Source: Trichoplax adhaerens (Eukaryota > Placozoa > Uniplacotomia > Trichoplacea > Trichoplacidae). From it: a stretch of 64,000 nucleotides of DNA. Location of the stretch: assembly GCF_000150275.1 (NCBI RefSeq), contig NW_002060967.1, forward strand, positions 124,001 through 188,000, given 5' to 3'. A model generated the notes under the pieces. It was not told the DNA's origin and did not search any database. It saw only the letters and a list, made by a program, of their open reading frames with translations. The translations under genes were made by a program, and so were the position numbers. Below are positions 26,720-40,400 of this stretch, in pieces; position 1 is the first letter of the stretch, and each line of letters starts with the position of its first letter.

Positions 26720-29200
26720 ACTTGGATATAAAGAATTTATGATTGCTCAGTAATTACAGTGTTAATAAAGAAGTAATTATAGCATGTGACCACCTTACTG
26801 TATATCTGATAGATAAATTTTTAACTTTATTATTCATACTTGTAAAAGTATGAATAACATCAGAGCAGTACCAGATTCCGATGCATAGCCATGTGTTGAG
26901 ATATTATTCCTATAAAATTCTTGCGACTGGCAATGACTGCAGTATCATAACGTCAAACTTACATCCTTCTATACCAAATAACGATACTATCTGTAACGGA
27001 TAACTGAAAATATCAAAGTTTCTCTATTTTTTTAGTTACGACAGATACCGTGCACTTTGAGGATCTCCAAAGGCTATCGTAACTATATTAAACACTGAAC
27101 ACTGAATAAATCCTAATATATCTTACTATAATTTAGTACTGTAATCCAATCTTTTTTGAATTGTTAGAACATAAGAAAAAAAATTCAGTTTACGAAAATG
27201 TTCATCGCCAATTCATTTTTAAAAGTGTGTAAAATTCGTCTGACCTGCTGTACGGGAGCGTAAATGATAGCTTTGGTAAAAAGTAAGCATCTTAATTAAC
27301 TGGTTTGTAGTCATGTATAAATCAGGTCATTAATCAATAAGCTAAATAGATGGTTTAAAAGTGAACAATAACCTAAAATCACGATGTTGTTTGGAAAATA
27401 GCAGGGATTTTTCTCGAATAATTAGTTCATTTAGTTGAATGCTCAATCAATCTACATTATCAGTGCAATCATTAACTAAAGATGCCAAAAAAAAAGATCT
27501 GCAGATCAGAAATTTACCTCTAAGTGTTTTTGTAACTAATTCACGAAGCAACTATTATGACAACAAGAACAATTTCATATTGAACAGCGCTCGTTGATAA
27601 TCTAATCCCTCCTTGTGATATCCACATTTATGATAGCAAATTCTTAATTTTCTCTCTTCAATTTATGATCTAGTTATCCTACTTGCGTGATATTATTTGA
27701 AATTACGCTGTTACGTATTAAATTTATCACACTAAACAACTGCAATCTCCATCTCACCTGGAACATTATTAATAGTACCATCTGCTAAAATAAACTGTAG
27801 AGAGGAATTCTATTTCTTTTTCCATCGCTTATATTTTCTATACTGGTTAGATGCATGTATCCAAGAGATTTTTCTTAAGCATTCTTGCCACAAATTATCA
27901 ATCAAATTTTTAGGTGACCTTTGACTATCCCTGTTAGTTCACTTCTGTCAAAAGAAAGTTTTCGACGAGATACTATATCAATTGTCTACTACTTCTTACT
28001 TTCGATTGTATAGAAATCTATTAATTGCATTTAAGGATGCATTAAAAATAAATACTTTCGGTACAACTGCCACAGTACTTCATCTTTTATTGTCCTTTGT
28101 TTTATGATCCAAATAACCGAAGTATCTAATAATTTTCACTATGCATTTTTGGTGCTTAACGAGTAATTAATGGAAGCTTAAGAGGATTCACAGAATCAAT
28201 TCGTAAATAGCTGAAGGACGCGTAGTATGGGACTGAAAATAAATCGATTGAATCTCTTTACTAGATTACGAGTTATTAGAGCTAATTGAAGACCATCTGG
28301 GTAGCTTCCACTAGTACCAGTACAAGCCTAAGATTTACTGTACAATAATATTAATGATCAATTTTTTTAATGTCATTCTTGAGCTGAGCTAATTTTTAAA
28401 GTTACTAACACGCAATTAATAATAGTTATACTTGATCATAATAACCGCATATAAGTGAAAAATATCGCATTTTTTTACTTCATTTAATTCTTATCCTTGT
28501 TCATCCCTGTAGAAGTGCATTAAGTTTGTTATAATAAATCCAAGAATTCGCACTATACTGTCCATAAGACACCTTTTCTTACATTCTTGAATACATTAAA
28601 TTAAATATACGACTATAACTTTTCAAGATTTCCATTTCTTATGGAAATGTTATATTCAATGTTACATTCTCTGGATGAACGTTCTCTTTAAAAACACTAA
28701 GATTAAATAAAAGCTTTCAGAGAACCCTTGAAAAGGCCAATTAGCTCTTACTGTAATCGATGTTATGGCAATTTTTATACATTGGTTTATTTGGAGGGAT
28801 AATTTACTCTTTTTACAATCGTATGTTATCGAAATTATATACAGAAGATCAGATGCACTAATATGTATGAAAAATAAAAATTGAACAAAGATAAGCTATA
28901 CTTCCAACATTAGAATTTTAAAGTGGAATAGTTATTTTAGCTCAAGTTGTGGTGTTTAAAAATTTTAAATAGATTGGCCAGACAACCAGGGTGTTTCTAC
29001 CATGTTGGATAAATACTTCGGTAACCAAATTTGCACCTAATTTATAGTCTATTTACTTTCAGTACTATTTCTCACTGTTCACCTCGTTTTATCAATAAGG
29101 TCTTTAATGAATAAACACATATTTATTCAGTATTAATTGCAAGTAGAAAGATTTTTTAGCGAGAGAAATAGAAAGGCTAACCGGAAACCCAACGTTCTCA
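26720..29200. other. No gene recognised
   Basis: AT-rich DNA lying between the two arms of the inverted repeat pair. No transposase-like or other protein frame is visible, so if the arms delimit one element it carries no recognisable gene. Confidence 0.35.
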
Positions 29201-29204
29201 TTTT

Positions 29205-29575
29205 ATTATTGTGGCATACAGCAATTTAACGGAAATACATGTCCACACGTTTATGAATTACAGAATTTTCATAATTTTAATTGAAATAAAATTTCTATCT
29301 ATTAGTTCAAAGTTTAGTGATTAACTATCGTGACGGGTAGCAGATTAACCCAAATACATGTCTACACGTATATAGGGTACGGAATTTTCACAATTTTAAG
29401 AGTTTTAATCGAAGTAAAATTACCATCTATTAGTTAATAATTTAAAGATTATGATTTCCCGTAGCAGATTAAGCGAAATATGTGTCTACACCTATGCGCA
29501 TATAAATTAACAGAATTTTTATAATCTTAATTGAAATAAAATCAGCCTCTATCGATTTATGATTTCGTAATTAAT
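29205..29575. repeat. Three-copy tandem repeat, unit ~123 bp
   Basis: The motif cag(a/c)a(t)ttaa...aaatacatgtctacacg starts at 29219, 29341 and 29465 (periods 122 and 124). Each copy continues with cagaattttcataattttaa, a gaaataaaat segment and a ctatctattag segment. Divergence between copies is moderate. Confidence 0.75.
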
Positions 29576-31960
29576 GCGTAAATCTTTGCCATGCAGTGGC
29601 TACAAGTTGCCTATTTAGTCCTCATAGAAAACAAATACTGTAGCAGAAGGACCTTGTAAAAACACACTACGTGTCTTAATCTATCGGTATAAATTTATTT
29701 TTGGGAGAAATTTACATATGACTTGGTTGTCCATAAGTTGTAAAATTGTCTTAGTTTCGTTATAAGCATAGGCCGAGAGTAGTCTCATTAACGGATCGAC
29801 TCACTAAATGTCCACAGTGGTTGTGAATATAGAGAAAATAGCATAAATTATAGTTATAGGACGTACCGCAAAATAGATGTGACTATTTTGATTATAGGAT
29901 TATAGGTATACTGTATTTAGCTTCTAGACATGTTCCTTTCCGATCAAATGTTTGATTTAAAAAGGATGACGATTTAATGACTTTTAACCAACGGACCAAA
30001 ATGATTAACTATGCTATAGTACGGTAAATTAGTAGTTCAAGCTGAACTGCAATCTTAATAGGAATTATTATAGTAAAAAATATTTTTGATGCGCTGGATA
30101 TGAGGTATTTTATTCCCAATTTTTTAATCCAACAGTAGATCAAGTAATAAGTAGCCATTTTAAAGGCATTTATAGTGCCAAATTTCATATTCGACGAGCA
30201 TTGATGAAGCATGAATACTATTCTGATACTGATAGATCATAAATACTATCCTATAGCTCAGAATAGCATTTATGAGCATCATAAACACATCCTATATTTA
30301 CCGTACTAATTTACCTTTAGTGATGATGGCAAGTTATTACAGAAATATTTGCCTTGCAGTGAACCTAAGTCTATTTGTTTTAAGCCCGTAGAAAACGCTT
30401 TGTTAGGTAAGAATTTTTTTTTAGATGTTGATGAATTATAAACAGCTGATAATGGAGATTATAAGCACCACAGGAATCATTGAGTTGGGTATCTTTCCCC
30501 TCACCCCATGATAATAATCTAATTTTAGCTGATATTGAAAATATTAAATAATCTATTACAATAAATATTCGACTTCTCTCTTTCTTTCAATTTTGTCATT
30601 GCTATGTATCGATCCACCATGTTGTATACGTTACGGCCATTCCTAAGAATGATTTTGTCCTTAAGATACATACATAGATTTTGATTTCTTAATACTAGCC
30701 AATAAGGCAATGGTCACTTTAGCTTGAGTATTTTTGATGATGATTAAACTCAATGTATCTAAAGGAATACCTCCTATACCTGCCATCTAATGACTAATTT
30801 TATGTCATACAAGTAAAAAATGCTAGGAAGCATGGCATCGATAGCGATCAGCATTACCAAATCTGTTGGCTACCTATCCCAGAATAGAAATTATTTGATG
30901 GGGGATAAATTAAGATACATATTCATGCTAATATTCTACTCGGTAATGATGACGTCAAGAATGTTATTTTTCCTTTCAAATAAAGTCAATAAAAGTATTT
31001 AATGTTAGCATAAACTATGTTAGAATTGTTTGACAAGTTAATTATGGCTAAATCTATTGATAAATCCTATTTTTTAAGACAATAATGAATCTCTTACATA
31101 TTCTCGTCCCCAGTCCACATAGGCAGAGGACGTCGATACAATTAAATCTTAAGAAATAAACAATATGGTAATGACTCGATGACGATAACAACGGTGAATT
31201 TGCTTTATTCTATTAGGTGCGCTTCCGCGTTCCATTACTTTGTCGAAAGAATCAGCGGAAAACAACTATTCTACGCTTGCATTTTAACCATAGGCCAACA
31301 ATGTACTTGCAGTTTATTAGATAGAATGCCATAAAGAAGATCCCTTTTACATCGTGCTGGCTTGATTTCATTTGAAACATGTTATTTTATATCATGAAAA
31401 AAATGAATCGGCCTCTTTACTAGACCAGGCTATCTGTATACTAGGTGGATCGACCTAGAAAAGAGTTCAAACATTACATATTATAGAATTATTAATTCAT
31501 TGTTGGACTTTCCTCGCTTGCTCGCAGCAATCTACAATAATAAAAGCAAAGTTGCGTCTTACTTATACAGTATTGCTCTTTTTGGATGCTGAGAGAATTA
31601 GAATTGAACCAATGAATAAATAAATATACATACAGTACATCGACAATTCATTCATTAATAGCAGTAAAACAATACGGCCTTCCACTGATGGCTGATGATA
31701 ATTCATGGTATTACTGTTTATCCATGACAGAGCTGCGGTATCAAGTAGAAAGTAATCCATTGGTTCATTTTTAGCGTTGAAAGAATTTTATTAGTGCTGT
31801 TGTAAATATAATGGTTATGATGGATCTATTTTCTTACTTTGAGGATACTAAGGATACGCGAACTAAAGTTCACCGGACTTGATACTAATTAAATTATTTG
31901 ATGACTCTTTTCTTTATGACAATGAGGATTATTTCTATCACAGGGACTTCCAGAAAGCCT
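29576..31960. other. No gene recognised
   Basis: Several 60-67-codon frames occur on both strands but none carries a domain, signal peptide or splice-consistent neighbour. Confidence 0.35.
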
Positions 31961-32092
31961 CTCAATACCATCACATTCTATTCTACTAGATCACTGCTTT
32001 ATAGTTTTTAGTTTGGTAATTATGTCAGGATTGTTGGCGGACATGAATTAGCATCATTTCTTTGGAGAGCATTGCTATTCTATAATAGTATT

Positions 32093-32352
32093 GACACACA
32101 CTACTAGAGACAAAGTAAACCTACACACGCCAACACTAAGGAAGAAAACCTCTTACCGACTTAAGGAGACGAAATGAGCTATATCACCAAATAGTTCAGT
32201 TCCAACGACCGAATACTATATAGTGTAGACGAGGTAGTCAGGAAATTATTACTTTTTATTACTGAAGAAATCTTGACAATCAAGATTATAGTCTTAACAA
32301 TTCGATAGCAAATGACAAACTAGTTGACTAACGAACCGACTACGAACTAAAC
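32093..32352 (-). repeat. Right copy of a ~270-bp inverted repeat
   Basis: Reverse-oriented partner of 26441-26719, 5.6 kb away. The homology stops abruptly at gacacaca (32093) on one side and near cgaactaaac on the other. Confidence 0.75.
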
Positions 32353-32559
32353 AGTGGCCCTCAACCACCAGCCTTTTATGTCTCGTCACAAACTTCTGGT
32401 GCATATAAAGCAAAACTTTCCTTCTAAAGTTAGATTATATGAAGAAATGATTATTAGTAATACGTCAATTCACACAAACAGTATTTAATATTAATCAATA
32501 ATTGGAACGAGTTTATGCATCATAACAAGTATTCAATACCATGACATCCTATCTTGCCA

Positions 32560-33760
32560 GATTACCACTTAACTGAGTTTATTTAATGATATCGGCATTG
32601 TTAACGGACGTGATTGCCGTGATTCGAATTGGAAGGAGGCCAAACTTCCAACTACAGCATTTACCACGACAGTAAAATAAATATGCAACATTTGTTAGGA
32701 TAAATTAAAAATCTGATGCTCATATCCTAATAAGCCATCTCATAGGAAAACATCCTATTTTTTCATAACTACGATTTATTACAATCGTGAATGATATTAG
32801 GAATTGTCATTGGCAGACATTATTGCTATTCTTTACGGTCTGTGAATGGTGTTGCACAAGCTGGAATACGAGCACAACACGTCTTGCATCACTCATGCTT
32901 GTTAAAGTAGTAAAAGATATTAGAGATGTTGTTCTTCGCTGACTTGATTGATATTGCAATAGTTGCTAATTATCATCTATGAAATGCTCTACAAGCTGAA
33001 ATACAAGTACATCATGTCTTTCTATCACAACAGCCTCGTACAGTAGTGAATAATGTTAAGTTGCAGTTAGTGGACACGATAGCCATGACAGCTCAATGTG
33101 CATCGTTCTAAGTATTTCCTTTCATCATTCATCTTTAGTAAAGTAGCGAATGATGTTGGAATTGTAGCTGGCGGAAATGATAGCAAGAATAGTCTGTGGG
33201 TGAAATGTTGCGTAAGCTGGAATACGCGTACATCATGTCTTGCTATCGCCCATGCTTACCATCGTAGTACATAATGTTGGAGTAGTTAGTTAGCAGGTTT
33301 ATTGGTATTACCATGAGTTCTAGTCAGTCAGTGAAATGGACCAGCTAGAAATCATCATGTCTTGCTATTGCTAATGCTTACTACCGAAGTAAATGATGTG
33401 AGAGTAGTTATTGACCTTTTATTAACATTGCCATGAGTTGTAGTCAGCTAGTGAAATCAGGAACTTTTCACCCAGCCCTGGTACTTTTTCCTATATTTTA
33501 ATGCTCAACAAGTTTTTGTTTCCTCCATAAAATATCAACTATTACTTACTACTGGTATTTTAAAGAGGTCAAAAGCTTGTTCATCAGTCTCAGGTGAAAT
33601 GTTCACAATCTAGAAATAGAAGTGCATCTTGTCTTATCTGGCTATCATCAATGATTACCATCATAGCGAATTGATGTGGGATTTGTTATTCACTTACTAT
33701 ATTGACATTGCCATTATTTTTCTTTAGTGGTGGAATGTTGTACAAGTTGGTATTGAATTA
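32560..33760. repeat. Degenerate tandem repeat, unit ~120-135 bp
   Basis: A unit with the order tgaaatgttgcacaagctggaatac / gtacatcatgtcttgctatc / catgcttaccatagtagt / gaatgatgttggaattgt / ggcggacatgattgctattg recurs. The gtctt(g) marker lies at 32881, 33016, 33237, 33359 and ~33636; the larger gaps hold decayed copies (for example around 33108). A related fragment occurs at 32026-32060. Confidence 0.7.
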
Positions 33761-33959
33761 ATTATGTATAATTACAAACATGTTTGGGGCTGTAACCAAT
33801 AAAATCTTTAATTTTGATATCCTAATAAACTACTGGTCGTAACCAAAGAGAAATTTTAACTTGTCAGCACCTTAGGCCTGCCGTAAACTAAAAATGCAAT
33901 CGTTTTATCCTTGATAAACGGACTAGAAGTTGGATCATGAATAATATTAGAATAAGCAG

Positions 33960-34414
33960 GGAAATTACAACCATTAACAAATGAATTCGACGCAATTAAC
34001 CCTCCTCCTTACCAACAATTTTAATGAATCATTGTTTTATCCCCAAATCTTATTCTAATGACAATGTAATTAATGCAGAAGGCATCAATAGCCAATACAA
34101 CCCTATGTTAACTGAAGTGGAGGGCGGAGTATTGATAGACTGTCATGATTTCTTCATGATATCCTAACATGTATTGTTAAGATTATTTTAGTGATCATCC
34201 ATTAAACAAAAATTAATTACCATTATTTGAAAACACGTAAGTATAATTATAATAAAAAAAGAATCAATCCTCCCAAGGCTATAGAATAGCCATTTTTTTT
34301 TTTATATAGATGCTATAAGGAAGAGTGTACATTAATATATATAATTATAATTAACAGCCCCACTTAGGCTACAGCACCCTATTAACAGTTGGCTTTCGAG
34401 AAAAGCAATTGACC
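33960..34414 (+). promoter_or_regulatory. 5' flank and probable promoter of receptor gene C
   Basis: Collinear with 46120-46484 upstream of gene D; shared blocks include ttttatatagatg(c/t)tata just before each start. A TATA-like tract (tatatataattataa) lies near 34337-34351, about 70 bp before the ATG. The similarity marks the 5' part of the duplicated segment. Promoter function is inferred from position. Confidence 0.35.
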
Positions 34415-37400
34415 ATGGCCAATTTTTCTCGCAGCTATATCACCATCTTTTTCCTCTTCACTTGCATTGGTTTCAGCCTTGGAATCACTCCAGATGCTGT
34501 CTGGAGGTCAATGTGCTATCATCGATGTATTGCTAAGGTAAAGTAAAAATTCCTCTTGCATTTCTAGCGTGTAAAACGAGTAGAACAGTCAAATAGCAAT
34601 TTAACAACTTGATCGATATCTCCCCCCTTCCAATGTCGCTGTAAGGAGTTCGAGTTAAAAGTGCAAAAGCGATTTATTGCCGAATAGATATTCTACCAGT
34701 AGTCATTACAGATATACATAAGGATATACGAGGATATTACTTGTATTTCAATACATTCGTCTCTTCTGACGATGAAAAAAGATCCATTTCTTTCCGTTTC
34801 GTTCCCTCCCTACTTTTATATGCCGTAACAAATTCAGTCTTGCGGCTTCATGATTACCGTTAGGCCAAATCTTTTCCTTTGCATGGCCTATCACGTAACC
34901 ATCGCTTGATTGCCAAATTCATTTTATACGTAAAATTTACCGATTGCCGTAGGATGGTTACCCTGGTATATCCCTTGTATAGCCTCTTACACCATTATCG
35001 CTTTTTAATGCATTTGAAAAATATATAACGAATTCAGTCTTGTAATGGATTGATTACTGTTTCTACTTTCTATCCCTTACATGGCTTATTTCACTGTCGT
35101 AGCTTGATTGCTTCTCGTAATGCTATCAAAATAGCCTTCAGACCAATCTAGATACAAATGGAGTAATCCTAAAGAAGTGAATTATTAAGGTTAAGTTCCT
35201 TTTTGGGGATTAAATGATAATTTACTATGAATTGAAGAAAGGCAACAATGACACACAACCTGATGATAGCGGATATCCGCTATAACTGAAGATGGTATTT
35301 AATTTTGTCCATTTCGTGATCCATTTTCTATAGACTTTACGTAAAATCATCCCAGATAAAATACGATAGATCATTTTTTAAGCTTGTAGTATTCGATAGA
35401 CTTGGTCGATGGTTAGAAAGTATTTAAGCCCATACTCAAAGTAATTACACCACTAAGCGATGGTAACAAAATATCTTGTGATAACTTTTGTGTTGATTTT
35501 TTTCCATTTATGGTGAGAAAATTAACAACTCCATAATCGTAGCATTGTTGTCATTGAATCCTAAAATAAAAAGACGATAATTCAATGAAACAAACTACAG
35601 TTGCTTGTTGTGTGGTCCGTGCTTTACGGAGAACGAAGAATTTCTCATAAACAATAAGCCATAAACCATGAATTAAAGCAATTAGGACAGTTCACCTTTT
35701 ATTTATGGCTTATATTAAAAATAACTTTAGCCCTTCAATGATGCTTAATCTCCTCCGCTTTTCAGTTCAAAGTTTCAACTATTCATGCAGTAGCGAAGTA
35801 GGATTTAGATAGAGCGATTATAAAGCGGCCAAGCTTTCATAACTCGATCCAAAATGATCCCCTTAGAAGTAGAATACCCCACGGTAAAGTATCCTTGCTT
35901 TTCCGATCAATCCCGCTTTGTTTCCCAATATATGGAATCGTTAGAGATAGCTGGATAACGGAGCAATGTATCCATTAAATAATACAGTAATTAGCAAAAA
36001 TATTCCAATCAAGGAAATCCGCAATGACTCTTAAATTTTCGTTTTTTATGGGGTATTAAATCTCAGTTAATTCACTAATTCAATAATTAATCGTTAAGGT
36101 CTATCCCTAAAATCAGTACTGGTTTACTTCATTCTTACCATGATCGTAAACAGCGTCTAATGAACTCAATGCATACGCATACATTAATTAATTAAATTAC
36201 TATAGCATATATTAACGGCGCAGCAAGGGTCATAGCTAGTCATGGCGTTTTTACGGTTGCCGATCGAGGACCGAAAGTAAAATGAACCATTGACTAGAGA
36301 TTCTCCATTTTATACAGAAATAGTACCCGAACTATAGTATGGAAAGGCTGTGATTCAATCAAATTGGCTACTTATTCTAGTGTAGGTAGTTCTCTCTTGA
36401 TAGCATATAAAATAAAATCCAGTCAAGAAAATTAATAGTATTTGAACTGCCATAGTACGGAAAGACCGTGACTCAACAATACTTATCACTTATTCTAGTA
36501 TAGCCAGTTTTCTCTTGACAGGGGATAACGTAAAAAGCCTAATCTCATTCTATGTTATGGATGAAAGTCAAAGTAAAATGGTTTTCAAATGGAAATCGAT
36601 CAAGATGCAGTGCAATCATTTCTAGTGTGCTTAACTTCATCCATTTCATGCGTATAGTGGGCAATGTTGAGTTAAGTTTTGTATAACAGAGCATGGAATC
36701 CCTTCGTTTTTCAAGGACACAAAATCCAATCGAATTGCGAGTCTCTACTATACAAGCATAAGCAAAGAGATTTTTAAATAGCAATGTATCAGGATATCTC
36801 GCGGCCATTTTAGTAGGCTTAACCTCCTCTATCTTACTTCTATCGTCAATTTCGATACCTGCAGCACAGCGCAATCCCTTCTTCTAGACAGGTATAAAAT
36901 AAAATCCAAATGCCATCCTACACCTATCACAATTCCTTATTTAATACATCAATCACCAAATAAAATCGAAATCCGATCTTTTACAGGAGGGATTTTGTTT
37001 TCATACTATTTTAGAACAGTAATGAAAATCGTTGCAATGACGAGCTAATCGTAGCAAGTTATACAAGTTACAATTTTAGAACACCAGTGAAAATCGTTGC
37101 AACAACCAGCTAATTGTAGCTTCTCTTTGCAGCAAGTTATAAAAGGTGAAAAGCCGGGATGTACCAAACCCATTACTCAGGAGTGTTATGAGCCATGCTT
37201 TAGGCCTTGTAACACATCGTACAGTGGAAAAAATTTCTGTAAAGACTTTACTTGTCGAAGTTTTACCAGCAATCAAGGAGCAATTTGCCTCTCTTCCTGT
37301 GAATTCGTCCATAACGTCATCTCAATGAACTTGCCATGTAAGACAATCAATATTTGTTACGATTAATAAATATAGACAGCAAAAATTTCCTTACTTTCTT

Positions 37401-40400
37401 GACTTAAATATAGAGTCATTATCTGTTAAATTACGTTGAAAAAAATGGCCAACAACGTTAACATAGTTAGTATTTGCTCTATAAACAGTTCTATAGTTGC
37501 TCAACTACGAAATACGTGTTATGATTATTTACTGCTAGATAGTGGTCGCTAAGCATCTTAGCTTATTTTTAACCTCGAGTTTCAGAAGCCATTTAATATA
37601 AGGATGCTAAATAGGAATAGTTTATCGATTCTGGCAGAATCCCTAGTAGCATGCGAGAACAATGTCTTCATAAATTCATATTCATTATTGCGCTATTTGA
37701 CGAAATCTAACTAACGATATTTTTGATATCTTTTCCGTTGGACTAGATAACCAGAGTTTTGTTGATCCTCTATTTGCAAATCCTCGTAAGTGTCGTAATT
37801 TAAAGTAGATTTATATGGTAATCAAACCGTGTTGATAGAACAAGTTCTCAGAAAAGATTAATCTTTGTTGAATTAATCTGTAATAGGTTATTAACTATTT
37901 CATAGACTTAGTAAACCATTTTATAATATAGAAATGAGTATCTTTCTTCACAATTTACTGTACAATCAATATCTTAATGATAGTGTTTTTAATCGAGAAA
38001 AGAATATCTCTTATTAAAGTATAGCCTATTCTGCGTGCTTGTTTTGTGCTCTGCATAAATATCTTCCATCATTGTTGGTAGTTACGGCTGTTCAAGTTGA
38101 AATAATATCCTAAATTAGAGGCAAAAACGTTGCAAAACGATAACAAGCACCTACGTTAAAACAGTATTTCTATTAAGACGATTAGTTGATAACTCGATAT
38201 GCAAAGAAGTAATACTCGATCAATATTCAAGAGAAATTTGTAGCTATCCAATAATGTTAATTCTTCGCCTTACCATATTTTATAATTATCCAGAGACTAA
38301 TAAGTCTTTTCTATACCGATCATGATACAACCATAGTTATCAATTAATGCGATTACATTTTTTGATCTATAGACTGGAATACTGAGGAAAATCTACTGAG
38401 TTCCCTATGCAATAGCAACAATGCAGGTATCTTGAATTAGCTAAAGTAGACTAAATATCATTGGTTCTAGTATGGCTCTTAGAATATTGCCGTATTACAT
38501 ATGTGTGTTATAGTATATTTAATGACAGAATTATATCAAACATTCTCAGATAGCTCTGCTAACGTAAATAGTTCGCTATGTATAATAAAATAAGAGTAAA
38601 TAGAAAAGGGTTCGTACATGAGTAAAATGTTTGCTTTTTAAAAACTATTTCTCGTGTCGAATTCTATAAAATTAAGAATAAGTATGGTCGTGAAGTCTGT
38701 GTCATTTCGATCATTCAAATTTCCACCATACTAGGTGCAATGAAATATATTGTCAAAAATTTGGTGATTGGAAATGAACCGTTTCGGACAAAATCAAACA
38801 ACGAAATTTGCACCTGCTCCGCCAAAAATTCATTGACATTACCTCCCAATGTTGGCCAGTATGTCGTTCCCCCTTTAAAGTCTTCAGTTGACTATAAAAG
38901 TGGCCACCTCGTCTTACAAGTAAAATTTAAACCTAAAGGTAAATTCATTTATGAATTGCTATTCCCTTCATAACTTTCGCTCTCTAGTAGCCTACTTCTG
39001 TTTATTCCACTACAACGCTGGCTACATCGTAATCAAGTCATTATTTGGGTCGTAATGAGGCATTCATTTTTCCTTCAATTTCTGCCATGTTTAACCTTTT
39101 GATTGTATCCTATCCTACTTAAATTCAAATTTATCTATTATTTTCTCATTGCTACTGCTACTCCTTTATCTCAGTACATATATTTGTTTTGTAATTTTAC
39201 TCTATTATAGGGGAATGGCAGGAATTACGTTACTTTCTCAAAAACCTGAATGATGATTCAGGAGCTGTGGTCAGCTACTGTAACATAACCAAAAGTAATG
39301 TGGCAACCGCCATCTTGCACCAACCTAAAGATCAAATTCGTTACAACATTCAGCAAAATAATAATGGCATCGAATTTATGGTCCTCGTGGTGCCTAGTAT
39401 TCCTAATCTAGATACTACCTTATCCTTAGCGAAGCTTACTCCAGCAGCACTAGAATATTTAAACCCCACTACTGCAACTGCACCTACTGGTAAGTGTTTA
39501 TGATTATTCTAGACTGAGATAGGTTTAGCTATTCTATCACTACAAATAGGATCGATTATATTATAAGATATTCTATCTCTTTTAATATTTATTTTCCATA
39601 CAGGGAACGTATCGGAATCCGATTATGCCACATCTGGAAGTAAATATTATAATCTAAATGATGTATAGAGCAATAAATTGCTATACTGTAGATTCTATAT
39701 TTCATCTATCATTTCGACGTCAAATTTTTCCTTAAATGTGGAAAAATCGATAAAGACTTCAATTTTCTATCATTGCACGTAGTTCTTCATATCGAGCTAG
39801 GATAACGCAATCATTAATTGACGATAAAGAAATTGTGAAACGAAATCTTCTTAGGCTTTAAAAATCAATGTTGCATATTGATGAATTCGTATTGCTAATT
39901 TTAAGTCTATTCGTTACTCAAAATATCTTGATTGCAGTAACTTCATGTCAATAACAATCCTAGTATAACCAGCGAGTTATCCTACACCATCGGGCATTAT
40001 GCCATACAGAATACCTTCTTCTGCATTTAATTGCCAAACTCTTACAGTGCTCATAAGGTTATTATAAATAAGCCACAATATCTTTCACTAACATTAAACT
40101 AATTGTCAGATCATGAGGAAAAAAACGACTATTGGAAATGGCTACTTGGGTCGGGATTATGTGGTACATTAATTGCAGTTTCTCTTATAGCGATTTACTG
40201 GAATTTTCGAAGTAAGTTTTGTGAAATCATTAACATTATTTTAAAAGTCAAGTCTCTCGGTACAAATTACGTTAAATTACGTCCAGTTTCTTGGTAAAAA
40301 CGCAAATTTTATATCTAGTAAAACAATGTTTTCTTAAAGCAACACTCCTCAGTCATCATAGCTATTCTCTACTTGGTTTATTGTAACGTTTGTGTTAATG

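Noticed and set aside
26441-32352. A complete DNA transposon between the inverted repeats
   Set aside because: No transposase-like frame is visible between the arms, and no target-site duplication could be shown by eye.
32560-33760. CRISPR-like array
   Set aside because: Units are long, degenerate along their whole length and lack unique spacers between identical repeats; the setting is a eukaryotic genome.
36545-36874. 109-aa minus-strand frame in intron 1 of gene C, with a related frame at 48890-49138 in gene D
   Set aside because: The shared words (DRSK..VKPTK) come from the segmental duplication. The two frames differ in length and drift apart downstream, so there is no sign of protein-level constraint.
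37076-37328. Minus-strand and alternative plus-strand frames over exon 2 of gene C
   Set aside because: Shadows of the CX3C exon, whose correct frame is fixed by splice phase and by conserved cysteine spacing in all four genes.
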